This document shows positions 17,511 to 24,948 of a stretch of 64,000 bases of DNA, piece after piece. Under the pieces are notes generated by a model. That model worked only from the letters and a program-made list of their open reading frames with translations, did not search any database and was not told the DNA's origin. The translations under genes and the position numbers were made by a program. The stretch spans positions 558,001 to 622,000 of the forward strand of contig NZ_JALJXP010000001.1 of assembly GCF_024170165.1 (NCBI RefSeq). Reading direction: 5' to 3'. The DNA is from Pseudomonas nitroreducens (GTDB lineage Bacteria > Pseudomonadota > Gammaproteobacteria > Pseudomonadales > Pseudomonadaceae). Position 1 is the stretch's first letter. Each line of letters begins with the position of its first letter.

Positions 17511-17545
17511 CCCTCTCCCTAGCCCTCTCCCTGAAGGGAGAGGGG
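17511..17545. repeat. CCCTCTCCC palindromic repeat, copy 1
   Basis: A core CCCTCTCCCTGAAGGGAGAG palindrome preceded by another CCCTCTCCCT. It is paired with an inverted copy at 17628-17664. Both lie between the convergent ends of sulP and the ABC ATPase gene and may act as a bidirectional transcription barrier. Confidence 0.7.
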
Positions 17546-17627
17546 ACTGGATCGGTGTGAGCGGTGGCGCCGTGCGTCCTTGATGCTGACGTGTCAGGAA
17601 TACACTGGAGCTTGGGTGGCACGGAAA

Positions 17628-17664
17628 CTCCCTCTCCCTTCAGGGAGAGGGCGGGGGAGAGGGG
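17628..17664. repeat. CCCTCTCCC palindromic repeat, copy 2 (inverted)
   Basis: The same palindrome as at 17511 but followed by a GGGGGAGAGGGG extension, making it an inverted copy of the first. The 82 bases between the two copies show no gene. Confidence 0.7.
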
Positions 17665-17689
17665 AAAGGCCCCGCGCCGATGTCTCTCG

Positions 17690-18499
17690 TTATCCCTGCA
17701 TCAGCTCCGCCAGCAGCTCGTCCTTCAAACTGGCCAGCCGCGCATGCCCACGCTCACGCGGATGCGGCAGATCGACCCGCACCTCATGGCGGATCCGCCC
17801 CGGCCGCGCGTCCATGACGATCACCCGGTCGCCCAGGTACAGCGCCTCTTCCACGTCGTGGGTGACCATGATCATGGTGCTGCGCTGCTGCACCCAGATG
17901 CGCTGCAGCTCATGCTGCAGGCGCACGCGGGTGAGGGCGTCGAGGGCGCCGAAAGGTTCGTCGAGCAGCAGCACCCTGGGCCGGGTGATCAGCGCGCGGG
18001 CGATGGCCGCGCGCTGCGCCATGCCGCCGGACAGCTGATGCGGGTAGGCCTGTTCGAAGCCGGTCAGGCCCACCAGTTCCAGGTGCCCGGCCACCAACTC
18101 GCGCTTCTCGGCGCGGCTGAGCTTCTGCTGTTTCAGCGCCAGGGCGACGTTCTGCTCCACGGTCTTCCAGGGGAACAGCCGGTGGTCCTGGAACACGATG
18201 CCGCGCTCCAGGCCGGTGCCGGTCACGGCCTGGCCGTCGAGGAGGATGCGTCCGCTGTAGTCGTTCTCCAGGCCGACGATCAGGCGCAGCAGCGAGGATT
18301 TGCCGCAGCCGCTGGCGCCGACGATGCTGACGAACTCGCCAGGGCGCACCGCCAGGTCGATGTTCTGCAGCACCGGCAGGCTGCGGCCGTCGATGGAATA
18401 GGCCTTGCTCAGGCCCTGGATGGCCAGCGCGCCGTGTTGCGTCTGCTGAGCCGGAAGGAGGGCGGGATCGAGGATCGCGTTCATGGTCTGGGCACTCAT
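17690..18499 (-). CDS. Sulfonate/nitrate-type ABC transporter ATP-binding protein
   Basis: A 269-residue ATPase of the SsuB/TauB class. Walker A is GASGCGKSS, the signature is LSGGMAQR, and Walker B is VLLLDEPFGALD followed by the THDVEEA switch His. ATG 18499 is chosen over the much longer open frame, which runs back through the permease gene. It is the last gene of the seven-gene minus-strand operon that begins with an SsuD-like monooxygenase, so it probably powers uptake of an organosulfur compound with the two adjoining permeases. Confidence 0.88.
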   Translation of the reverse strand: MSAQTMNAILDPALLPAQQTQHGALAIQGLSKAYSIDGRSLPVLQNIDLAVRPGEFVSIVGASGCGKSSLLRLIVGLENDYSGRILLDGQAVTGTGLERGIVFQDHRLFPWKTVEQNVALALKQQKLSRAEKRELVAGHLELVGLTGFEQAYPHQLSGGMAQRAAIARALITRPRVLLLDEPFGALDALTRVRLQHELQRIWVQQRSTMIMVTHDVEEALYLGDRVIVMDARPGRIRHEVRVDLPHPRERGHARLASLKDELLAELMQG

Positions 18500-18525
18500 A
18501 ACGAATAGGCCGAATCTGGAAGGAG

Positions 18526-19287
18526 CTAGCGCAGGTTGCGCCAGCGCAGCAGGTGGCGCGCGGCGCGGGCGAACAGCTGGTTCATGGCGTAGCCGAGCAG
18601 GCCGATGCTGAGCACGCCGATCACCACGATCTCCATGCGCGAGCCGGTCTCGGCGTTCATCATCAGGTTGCCCAGGCCCATACCGGTGGAGAGGAACAGC
18701 TCGCAGCCCACCGAGCTGACCCAGGCGAAGGCCAGCGCGTGCAGCACGCCGTTGCTCAGGCTGGGCAGCGCGCCGGGCAGCAGCACCTCGCGGAACTGCT
18801 GCCAGGGGCCGAAGGCATACAGGCGGCCGACTTCGCGGTAGCGCTTCTCCACGTCGCGGAAGCCCTCGAAGGCATTCAGCGTCATCGGGTAGAAGGCGGC
18901 GAGGCTGACGATCAGCACCTTGGACGGCTCGCCGCTGCCGAACCACAGGGCGATCAGCGGGATCAGGCCGAGGATCGGCACCTGGCGAATGGTGTGGTAG
19001 AGCGGCGCGAACAGCCGCTCCAGCGGCCGCGACAGCGCCATGCCGGCGCCCAGCGCGAAGCCGGCGAGCACGCCCAGCAGCAGGCCGAGGCAGGTGCGTT
19101 GCAGGCTGGCGGAAACGCTCAGCCACAGCTCGCCGGTGCGGATCAGCTCGGCGAAGCCGGCGCCGATGCGCTCCAGCGGCACGAAGGCATAAGCGGCGCT
19201 GGCGCCCTGTTGCGATTGCCAGTGCCAGGCGGCGATCAGCAGCGCCGGCAATACCAGCCCGCGAAGACGCTTGAGAAGTCGGATCAT
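18526..19287 (-). CDS. ABC transporter permease (SsuC/TauC class)
   Basis: The 253-residue inner-membrane permease has about six helices and the EAA coupling loop in the form RDVEKRYREVGRLYAFG...LLPGALPSL near residues 150-185. The start ATG overlaps the stop of the preceding permease gene by four bases. Having two different permease genes in tandem implies a heterodimeric membrane domain. No periplasmic binding protein lies in this operon; the one encoded at 25905-26981 is the natural candidate partner. Confidence 0.87.
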   Translation of the reverse strand: MIRLLKRLRGLVLPALLIAAWHWQSQQGASAAYAFVPLERIGAGFAELIRTGELWLSVSASLQRTCLGLLLGVLAGFALGAGMALSRPLERLFAPLYHTIRQVPILGLIPLIALWFGSGEPSKVLIVSLAAFYPMTLNAFEGFRDVEKRYREVGRLYAFGPWQQFREVLLPGALPSLSNGVLHALAFAWVSSVGCELFLSTGMGLGNLMMNAETGSRMEIVVIGVLSIGLLGYAMNQLFARAARHLLRWRNLR

Positions 19288-20042
19288 GGCGTCGGTCTCC
19301 AGCGCAGCAGGCGCTTCTCCAACAGGCGGAAGGCGAAGTCGAGGACGAAGCCGATGGCCCCGGTGACGACCACGCCGACCATCACGATGTCGATGCGCAG
19401 CATCTGCCGGCTCAGCTCGATCATCTGCCCCAGGCCGCTGTCGGCGGCGAGCAGTTCGGCGGCCACCAGCACCATCCAGGCGCGGCTCAGGCTGATGCGC
19501 AGGCCGGTGACGATGGGCGGCGCGGCGGCGGGGAAGGCGACGTCGCGCAGCAGGCTCCACAGCGGCAGGCGGTACACGCTGGCGACCTCGAAGTAGCCGC
19601 GCGGAATGCCCTTAACGCCTTCGCTGGCGGCCAGTGCCACGGGGAAGAAGGCGGCCTTGGTGACGATCAGGATCTTGAAAGTCTCTTCGACGCCGAAGAA
19701 CAGGATGAACATCGGGATCAGCGCAATCGACGGCACCTGGCGCAGGCTCTGGAACAGCGGCGCGCAGTAGGCTTCCACGGTCTTCGACAGGGCCATGGCG
19801 GTGCCGAACAGCAGCCCGCCTACGGCGCCGACGGTGAAGCCGATGGCCAGGCGCGACAGGCTGTTCACTACGTGCTCGCGCAGCTCGCCGCTGGCCAGCA
19901 GGTCCTGGAAGCTGGCCCAGACCTCCGCCGGCGGCACCAGTAATTGTGGCGGGAACCAGCCGGCGCGGGCGGCGACGAACCAGGCCAGCAGCAGGAGCAG
20001 CGGCGAGGCGAACCAGCTCAGGCGATCGAGTGTTCGAGTCAT
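19284..20042 (-). CDS. ABC transporter permease (SsuC/AtsB class)
   Basis: A 252-residue permease, clearly related to the next one. The EAA loop is visible around GYFEVASVYRLPLWSLLRDVAFPAAAP, read in pieces, and the N terminus has a strong hydrophobic helix with FPPQLLVPPAEVW typical of the SsuC family. It starts three bases after the MFS gene ends. With the second permease and the ATPase it should form an importer for a sulfonate, sulfate ester or sulfinate. Confidence 0.87.
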   Translation of the reverse strand: MTRTLDRLSWFASPLLLLLAWFVAARAGWFPPQLLVPPAEVWASFQDLLASGELREHVVNSLSRLAIGFTVGAVGGLLFGTAMALSKTVEAYCAPLFQSLRQVPSIALIPMFILFFGVEETFKILIVTKAAFFPVALAASEGVKGIPRGYFEVASVYRLPLWSLLRDVAFPAAAPPIVTGLRISLSRAWMVLVAAELLAADSGLGQMIELSRQMLRIDIVMVGVVVTGAIGFVLDFAFRLLEKRLLRWRPTP

Positions 20043-20045
20043 GGG

Positions 20046-21254
20046 TCAACCCTCCTGGCCGAGCAGTGGCCCGGCACTCTGACGGCGCTGCTTGCGTTGC
20101 CAGCAGAACAGCGCAGCCAGCAGCACCAGGGGAATCCAGCAGAGGAACAGGTTGCCCAGCCCGACGAAGTGGCTGACCGCCCCGCCCAGCAGCGCGCCGG
20201 AAAAGCTGCCGGACATGGAGGCGAGGTTGAACAACCCGGAAATCTTGCTCTTGTCCATGGCGTGCTCGCCCAACTGGGCCATGTTCACCAGGTGGATCAG
20301 TGCCGCCGCGGCGCTGAGCAACACGCCGCCCAGCGCCAGCAGCCAGTAGTCTCGGGCGACGCCGAGCAACAGCAGGGCGGCCAGCGCCGCGCCGAGGCTG
20401 CCGACGTAGGCCAGTCGCCGGCCGCTGCGTTCGATCAGGTAGCCGAAGCCGAACAGCCCGAGCACCGAGGCCAGGCCCTGGATCATCACCAGGCTCACCG
20501 CCTGGCCTTGCGACAGGCCGACGACTTCCATCGCCAGCAGCAGGATGAAGGTGCCGAACAGCGCGCTGGTGGCGGCGCTGAGCAGCTCCACCAGGCAGCT
20601 CTCGGCGATCTCGACATTGGCCAGCATGGCGCTGACCTGTTGCAGCAACCCGCCGGTGGCGGCCATCGGCAGGTCCTCGGCGGGTGCCTCGCCTTCCCAG
20701 AAACCGAGGCTGTAGAAAGCCATCAGGCCGAAGCACAGGCCGATGGCGGCAAAGCCCCAGGTGAAGCTCGCCGCGCCGCTCAGCCAGTTGCCCAGCAGCG
20801 GGCCGAGCAGGCCCATCCCGAGGGTCAGCGAGCCGCGGTACCAGCCGGCCTTGTCGTTGCCGATGCGCTTGAGCTGACGGAGGAAGGCGCTGTTCATGGC
20901 GACGATGCGGAAGGGGATGCACAGGCCGATCAGCAGTCGCGCAAACGCCAGCCACAGCCAGCCGCCGAATAGCGGGATGGCCAGGTTCAGCAGCATCGGC
21001 CCGAGGCTGGCGAGGAAGTACACCCGGCGCGCGCCGAAGCGGGCGATGACGAAGCCGGCGGGCAGGGTGAGGATCACCATGCCCAGCGCCTCCATGGCCG
21101 AGATGATACCGATCTGCATGGCGTTGGCGCCGATGCTGATGGCGTACAGCGTGGTGACGATCTTCGCCATGCCGATGGTGGCGCCGCTGAACGCCGCCAG
21201 CAGCATGAAGTTGAGCAGGAAGGCGGCGGGCCGCGCCGGGCTAGATGGCGACAT
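20046..21254 (-). CDS. MFS transporter
   Basis: A 402-residue protein with about twelve hydrophobic segments and the major facilitator loop 2-3 motif degenerated as GFVIARFGARRVYF near residue 73. A second matching loop is GYLIERSGRRLAYVG near residue 270. Its start lies 14 bases inside the end of the upstream DszB-like gene, so it is translationally coupled. In an organosulfur operon it may export the desulfurised carbon skeleton, or be a second importer; the sequence does not tell which. Confidence 0.85.
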   Translation of the reverse strand: MSPSSPARPAAFLLNFMLLAAFSGATIGMAKIVTTLYAISIGANAMQIGIISAMEALGMVILTLPAGFVIARFGARRVYFLASLGPMLLNLAIPLFGGWLWLAFARLLIGLCIPFRIVAMNSAFLRQLKRIGNDKAGWYRGSLTLGMGLLGPLLGNWLSGAASFTWGFAAIGLCFGLMAFYSLGFWEGEAPAEDLPMAATGGLLQQVSAMLANVEIAESCLVELLSAATSALFGTFILLLAMEVVGLSQGQAVSLVMIQGLASVLGLFGFGYLIERSGRRLAYVGSLGAALAALLLLGVARDYWLLALGGVLLSAAAALIHLVNMAQLGEHAMDKSKISGLFNLASMSGSFSGALLGGAVSHFVGLGNLFLCWIPLVLLAALFCWQRKQRRQSAGPLLGQEG

Positions 21255-22296
21255 CGATCTTCCCCAGCAGGGCTTCCAGCGGACGTGGGTCGATCCAGTC
21301 GTCGACGCTGAAATCGGCGCCGATGAACTCCCAGCGCTGGAGGAAGGCGGTGAGGTCGCGCAGGGCGCTGACCGAGCGCTCCGCCAGGTTGGTCTGCAGG
21401 CGCAGGTGCGCGTCCTCGCCGTAGGCGCTGGCGACCCAGAACTCGCTGGTGTTCAGCTCGCGGGCGAGGAAGCGGCGGGTCTCCTCGGGATGCGCCCAGG
21501 CCCACTGCTCGGCGCGCAGCACGGTGTCGAGCACCCGCACGGCGGCATCGAAGTGTTCGTCCAGCAGTTGCTGGTCGACGGTCAGGGTGCGCGGCGTGCC
21601 GATGTTCGAGCGCACCAGCGGCTCGGGGTGCGAGCCGACATCCATCACCACGTGCAGGCCGAATTCATGGGCCAGCTGCAGGCCGTGGGCGCCCTTGAGG
21701 AAGAGGGCGTCGATGTCGCCGCGCAGCAGGCCGATCAGCTCGTTGTTGCGCTGCACCACGCGGTTGCCCTTGAGCGCTACCTGGGCGCCGAACACGTGGC
21801 GCACCGGGTCATCGCTGAAGGTGCCGCCGTAGGGGTAGTCCACCAGCTCGACGTCGCGCACCTCCAGGCCTTCCAGGCGCAGGGCGTTTTCCAGGCCGCG
21901 CAGGGACTGGGCACGGGTGAAGTCGATCTGCACGTTGGCCCACTTCGGCAGGCCGAAGCGCCGGTGGCGCAGGTCGCGGATGCTGCGCACGCCGCTGTCC
22001 GGGGCGCTGACGATGAGCTGCACCTCGTCGCTCCACGACAGCCCGACCACCCGCGTGCGCGCACCGCTGGCGCGGGCCCAGATGGCCGGAATGTTGCCGC
22101 CGTGGCGTACGGAATAGGGCAGGTGATGGTCGAAGTGCGCCTCGCGCACCTCGCGTTCGGACGACTCGCGCAGCGACTGGATGCGCGTGCCGAACGGGCG
22201 GAAGGCCTGCGCCAGGCGCCCGGATTCGACGGCGATGCCGAGCCCCGTGGGAACGGGGCTGTGGGTGTACCAGAGGGTTTCCAGCGGTGTGCTCAT
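21241..22296 (-). CDS. DszB-like protein lacking the predicted catalytic cysteine
   Basis: A 351-residue paralogue of the next gene, same length and alignable end to end. It resembles DszB, the 2'-hydroxybiphenyl-2-sulfinate desulfinase, and more broadly SsuA-type binding-protein folds. His54 and the Arg64-x-Gly-Gly motif fall ten residues apart, as His60 and Arg70 do in DszB, but the residue matching DszB Cys27 is serine (THSPVP, Ser13). No signal peptide is present, so it should be cytoplasmic. It may be an inactive partner, a sensor or an enzyme with altered chemistry. It starts after an intra-operon hairpin. Confidence 0.8.
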   Translation of the reverse strand: MSTPLETLWYTHSPVPTGLGIAVESGRLAQAFRPFGTRIQSLRESSEREVREAHFDHHLPYSVRHGGNIPAIWARASGARTRVVGLSWSDEVQLIVSAPDSGVRSIRDLRHRRFGLPKWANVQIDFTRAQSLRGLENALRLEGLEVRDVELVDYPYGGTFSDDPVRHVFGAQVALKGNRVVQRNNELIGLLRGDIDALFLKGAHGLQLAHEFGLHVVMDVGSHPEPLVRSNIGTPRTLTVDQQLLDEHFDAAVRVLDTVLRAEQWAWAHPEETRRFLARELNTSEFWVASAYGEDAHLRLQTNLAERSVSALRDLTAFLQRWEFIGADFSVDDWIDPRPLEALLGKIDVAI

Positions 22297-22309
22297 GGGT
22301 GTCCGTCAG

Positions 22310-22341
22310 GGAAGAAAGCCCCCGCGCCGTCGCGCGGGGGC
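22310..22341 (-). terminator. Intra-operon hairpin between the two DszB-like genes
   Basis: Arms GCCCCCGCGC (22318-22327) and GCGCGGGGGC (22332-22341) form a perfect ten-base stem with a four-base loop; on the minus strand TTTCTTC follows. It lies in the 85-base gap between the two DszB-like genes and may attenuate downstream expression or stabilise the upstream message. Confidence 0.5.
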
Positions 22342-22381
22342 CCAGGGCGGGAAACAGAGGGAAGCGCCCTCGTGACGTTGC

Positions 22382-23437
22382 TCAGGCAGTCTTCTGTGCA
22401 AGGCGGCTGCGCAGGGCTTCCAGTGGGCGCGGGTCGATCCACTCGCGCACGTCGAAGCGCGCCGGGATGAAGTTCCAGCGCTGCAGGAAGTCGGTGAAGT
22501 CCTGCAGGGCGAGGATCGAGCCTTCGTCGAGGTTGGTGCGCAGGCGCAGGTGGGCGTCCTCGCCGTAGGCGCTGGCGACCCAGAACTCGCTGCTGTTGGT
22601 TTCCCGCGCCAGGTAGCGGCGGGTGTCGTCCGGGTGCTGGTGCGCCCAGTCCTCGGCACGCAGTACCGAGGCGAGGATCGCGGTGGCGGCGTCGGGGTGC
22701 TGCTCCAGCAGGTTGAGGTCGACGCTCAGGGTGCGCGGCGTGCCGTTGTTGGCGCGGACCAGCGGCTCCGGATGGGCGCCGGTGTCGACCACCGTGTGCA
22801 GGCCGAACTGTTGCGCCAGCTGCACGGCGTGGGCGCCCTTGAGGAAGATCGCATCCACTTCGCCACGCAGCAGGCCGACCAGTTCCGGGTTCTGGCTGCG
22901 CCGGCGGCTGCCGCCGTGGCCGGTGATGCCGACGATGTTGCCCGGCGCCTCGTCGCTGAAGGTGCCCTTCAGGCCGAAGTCCACCAGCTCCAGGTCGCGC
23001 ACTTCCAGGCCTTCCAGGCGCAGGGCGTTCTCCAGGCCACGGATGGCCTGGGCACGGGTGAAGTCGATCTGCGCTCCGCTCCAGTCCGGCAGGCCGAAGC
23101 GCCGGCCCTTGAGGTCGCGCACGCTGCGGATGCCGCTCTCTGCGGTGGTCAGGATCAGCTGCGCCTCATCGGCCCAGGACAGGCCGATCACGCGGGTTTC
23201 GCGGCCGCTGGCGCGGGCCCAGATGGCCGGGATGTTGCCGCCGTGGCGCACCGAGTTCTGCAGCGTGTGGTCGAAGTGCGACTCGCGCACCGCCTGGTCG
23301 GCGGACTCGCGCAGCGACTTGATCTGCGTGCCCTGCTCGGCGAGGGATTCTTCCAGCCAGCCTTTCTGCACGGCGATGCCGAGGCCGGTGGGAACCGGGC
23401 AGCGGGTGTACCAGAGGGTATCGAGGGGACGGGACAT
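22382..23437 (-). CDS. DszB-like sulfinate desulfinase (predicted)
   Basis: A 351-residue cytoplasmic protein resembling DszB, which cleaves the C-S bond of an aryl sulfinate to release sulfite. The DszB catalytic triad is matched: TRCPVP gives Cys13 (DszB Cys27), ESHFDH gives His54 (His60), and VRHGGNIP gives Arg64 (Arg70) with the same ten-residue spacing and Gly-Gly. The flanking GLRGLE-type helix and FLKGAHAVQLA block are shared with its paralogue. A clear AAGGAG precedes ATG 23437. It lies 17 bases after the FMN monooxygenase gene, which could supply its sulfinate substrate. The function is inferred from motif alignment from memory. Confidence 0.75.
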   Translation of the reverse strand: MSRPLDTLWYTRCPVPTGLGIAVQKGWLEESLAEQGTQIKSLRESADQAVRESHFDHTLQNSVRHGGNIPAIWARASGRETRVIGLSWADEAQLILTTAESGIRSVRDLKGRRFGLPDWSGAQIDFTRAQAIRGLENALRLEGLEVRDLELVDFGLKGTFSDEAPGNIVGITGHGGSRRRSQNPELVGLLRGEVDAIFLKGAHAVQLAQQFGLHTVVDTGAHPEPLVRANNGTPRTLSVDLNLLEQHPDAATAILASVLRAEDWAHQHPDDTRRYLARETNSSEFWVASAYGEDAHLRLRTNLDEGSILALQDFTDFLQRWNFIPARFDVREWIDPRPLEALRSRLAQKTA

Positions 23438-23454
23438 GTTCAGCTCCTTGTGGC

Positions 23455-24609
23455 TCAGGCGCGGGCCTTGAGTTCGTGGACGTCGGCGCGTTTTCCCTGC
23501 ACCAGCGGCAGGACTTCCTGGCCGATGCGCAGGGCTTCTTCCAGGTGCGGATTGCCGGCGAGGATGAAGGTGGAGAAACCGGCGTCGCGGTATTCGGCGA
23601 GGCGTTCGGCGACGTTCTCGTGGCTGCCCACCAGGCCGATGGTCGGTCCTGGCTTGGCCTTGCCGAAGCCGGCCCAGAGGTTGGGGCCGAGGATCAGGTC
23701 GTCGAAGCGCTCGACGTTCTGGTGGTAGGCGGTCTGCCGCGCGGCGCCGACGGAGTCCGAGCCGGTGGCGAAGTTCTTGATGAAGGCGCTGGTGCGCGCG
23801 TCGATGCGCTCGTACTGGCGGCGCAGTTCGCTCCAGGCGGCTTCTTCGGTCTCGCGGGCGAACAGGTCGATGCGGATGCCGAAGCGGATTTCGCGGCCCT
23901 GCTTGTCGGCCAGCTCGCGCACCCGCTCCAGGTGCGGCTTGAGCTTGTCGATCGGCTCGGCCCAGTTCAGGTAGACGTCGGCGTGTTTCGCCGCGACGTC
24001 CAGCGCCGGGTCGGAGAAGCCGGAGAAGTACACGCCGGGCTTGCGCACGTGGCGTAGCGCGATCGGCAGCGAGCCGTTCTCCAGCTGGTAGATGTCGCCC
24101 TGGTAGGAGAACTGCTCGTTCTTCCACAGGCCGTCGATGATGTCGAGGAACTCGCCGGTGCGCTGGTAGCGCTTGTCGTGTTCGAGGAAGTCGCCGTTGG
24201 CGCGCTGGCTGGCGGGGTTGCCGCCGGTGATGATGTTCCACTCCAGGCGGTCGCGAGACAGGTGCTGGAGGATCGCCGCCTGCTGCGCGGCGTAGGCCGG
24301 CAGGGTCCAGGCGGCCTGGAAGGCGATCAGGAACTTGATCCGGCGGGTCTCGCGGGCCAGCGCGGCGGCGGCGATCCACGGCTCCGGCCCGGTGGGCAGC
24401 AGTGCGCCCTCGAAGCCGGCGATCTCGGCGGCCTTGGCCACCTGGGCGATGTAGTCGATGTAGGTGAAACCGTCCGGCTCGCCGTTGGCCAGGCGGCCGG
24501 GGGCGATGTTGCCGGGGCGCTCGATGTGGCTGCCGCGGTTGTTCTTGTCCGAGGCGAGATAGGGACCGTCGCTGCCCAGCGGCAGTCGCCAGAAGAATTC
24601 GGTGCTCAT
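23455..24609 (-). CDS. SsuD-like FMNH2-dependent monooxygenase
   Basis: A 384-residue bacterial luciferase-family enzyme close to alkanesulfonate monooxygenase SsuD and the DszA/SfnG group. Matching blocks include FLIAFQAAWTLP, LSRDRLEWNIITGGNP, IRFGIRIDLFARETEEAAW, TDSVG-like GSDSVGAARQ, and the C-terminal FILAGNPHLEEALRIGQEVLPL, read in pieces. These enzymes use reduced FMN and O2 to oxidise sulfonates or sulfones. ATG 24609 is chosen: AAAGGAG lies seven bases ahead, while ATG 24615 is too close to it. First gene of the minus operon, 45 bases from a strong sigma-54 promoter. No flavin reductase gene is nearby. Confidence 0.88.
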   Translation of the reverse strand: MSTEFFWRLPLGSDGPYLASDKNNRGSHIERPGNIAPGRLANGEPDGFTYIDYIAQVAKAAEIAGFEGALLPTGPEPWIAAAALARETRRIKFLIAFQAAWTLPAYAAQQAAILQHLSRDRLEWNIITGGNPASQRANGDFLEHDKRYQRTGEFLDIIDGLWKNEQFSYQGDIYQLENGSLPIALRHVRKPGVYFSGFSDPALDVAAKHADVYLNWAEPIDKLKPHLERVRELADKQGREIRFGIRIDLFARETEEAAWSELRRQYERIDARTSAFIKNFATGSDSVGAARQTAYHQNVERFDDLILGPNLWAGFGKAKPGPTIGLVGSHENVAERLAEYRDAGFSTFILAGNPHLEEALRIGQEVLPLVQGKRADVHELKARA

Positions 24610-24664
24610 GGCCATGCTCCTTTGCTTGGCGGGGGCAGCGTCGTGCTGCTCGTGCAAGGTCTTG

Positions 24665-24680
24665 AGCAAGGGCTGTGCCC
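24665..24680 (-). promoter_or_regulatory. Sigma-54 promoter for the monooxygenase operon
   Basis: On the minus strand GGGCACAGCCCTTGCT matches TGGCAC-N5-TTGCW except at the first base, with exact GG-N10-GC spacing. Predicted transcription start is near 24654, giving a leader of about 45 bases before ATG 24609. Confidence 0.75.
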
Positions 24681-24721
24681 AAAGCCTGCAGGCCAGGCGT
24701 GGCGGGGCTTTCAGGCTGGCG

Positions 24722-24792
24722 TGCTGCTGTGGCAGCAGGGCGTTTGTCTGTACAGCAGCAGTGGGGCAGCAGGGGATGCTGGGCGGGCAGCA
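24722..24792. promoter_or_regulatory. TGCTG-N6-CAGCA array, candidate activator binding sites
   Basis: Perfect dyads TGCTG-CTGTGG-CAGCA (24722-24737) and TGCTG-GGCGGG-CAGCA (24777-24792), with CAGCA-GTGGGG-CAGCA (24756-24771) between. Each has G residues before the right arm. They lie about 70-130 bases from the predicted minus transcript start and 110-175 from the plus one, the usual range for enhancer-binding activators of sigma-54. Confidence 0.6.
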
Positions 24793-24875
24793 GTTTTGCC
24801 CGCTCAGGCGGGGTTGTCGGCCTGCTGATGGCCTTGTCTTCCTCTAACGTATTGATTCGTAAATATATTTATTAG

Positions 24876-24891
24876 TGGCACAAGTCCTGCT
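24876..24891 (+). promoter_or_regulatory. Sigma-54 promoter for the aldolase gene
   Basis: TGGCACAAGTCCTGCT matches TGGCAC-N5-TTGCW with one mismatch and exact GG-N10-GC spacing. Transcription should start near 24902, with a leader of about 47 bases to ATG 24949. An AT-rich, IHF-like stretch lies just upstream. Confidence 0.78.
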
Positions 24892-24948
24892 CAGTCACTG
24901 GAACACCGCCACGCGGTTCATCCATCCCCGACTGCCAGGAGGCACTCC

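Larger units (their letters stand above)
24610..24948. other. Divergent regulatory region with two sigma-54 promoters and a dyad array
   Basis: These 339 bases separate the monooxygenase operon from the aldolase gene. A minus-facing sigma-54 site is at 24665-24680 and a plus-facing one at 24876-24891. Between them lie three related sites, two of them TGCTG-N6-CAGCA dyads (24722-24737, 24777-24792) and one direct-repeat variant (24756-24771). An AT-rich stretch at 24848-24875 could bind IHF. No coding gene is supported. Confidence 0.75.
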
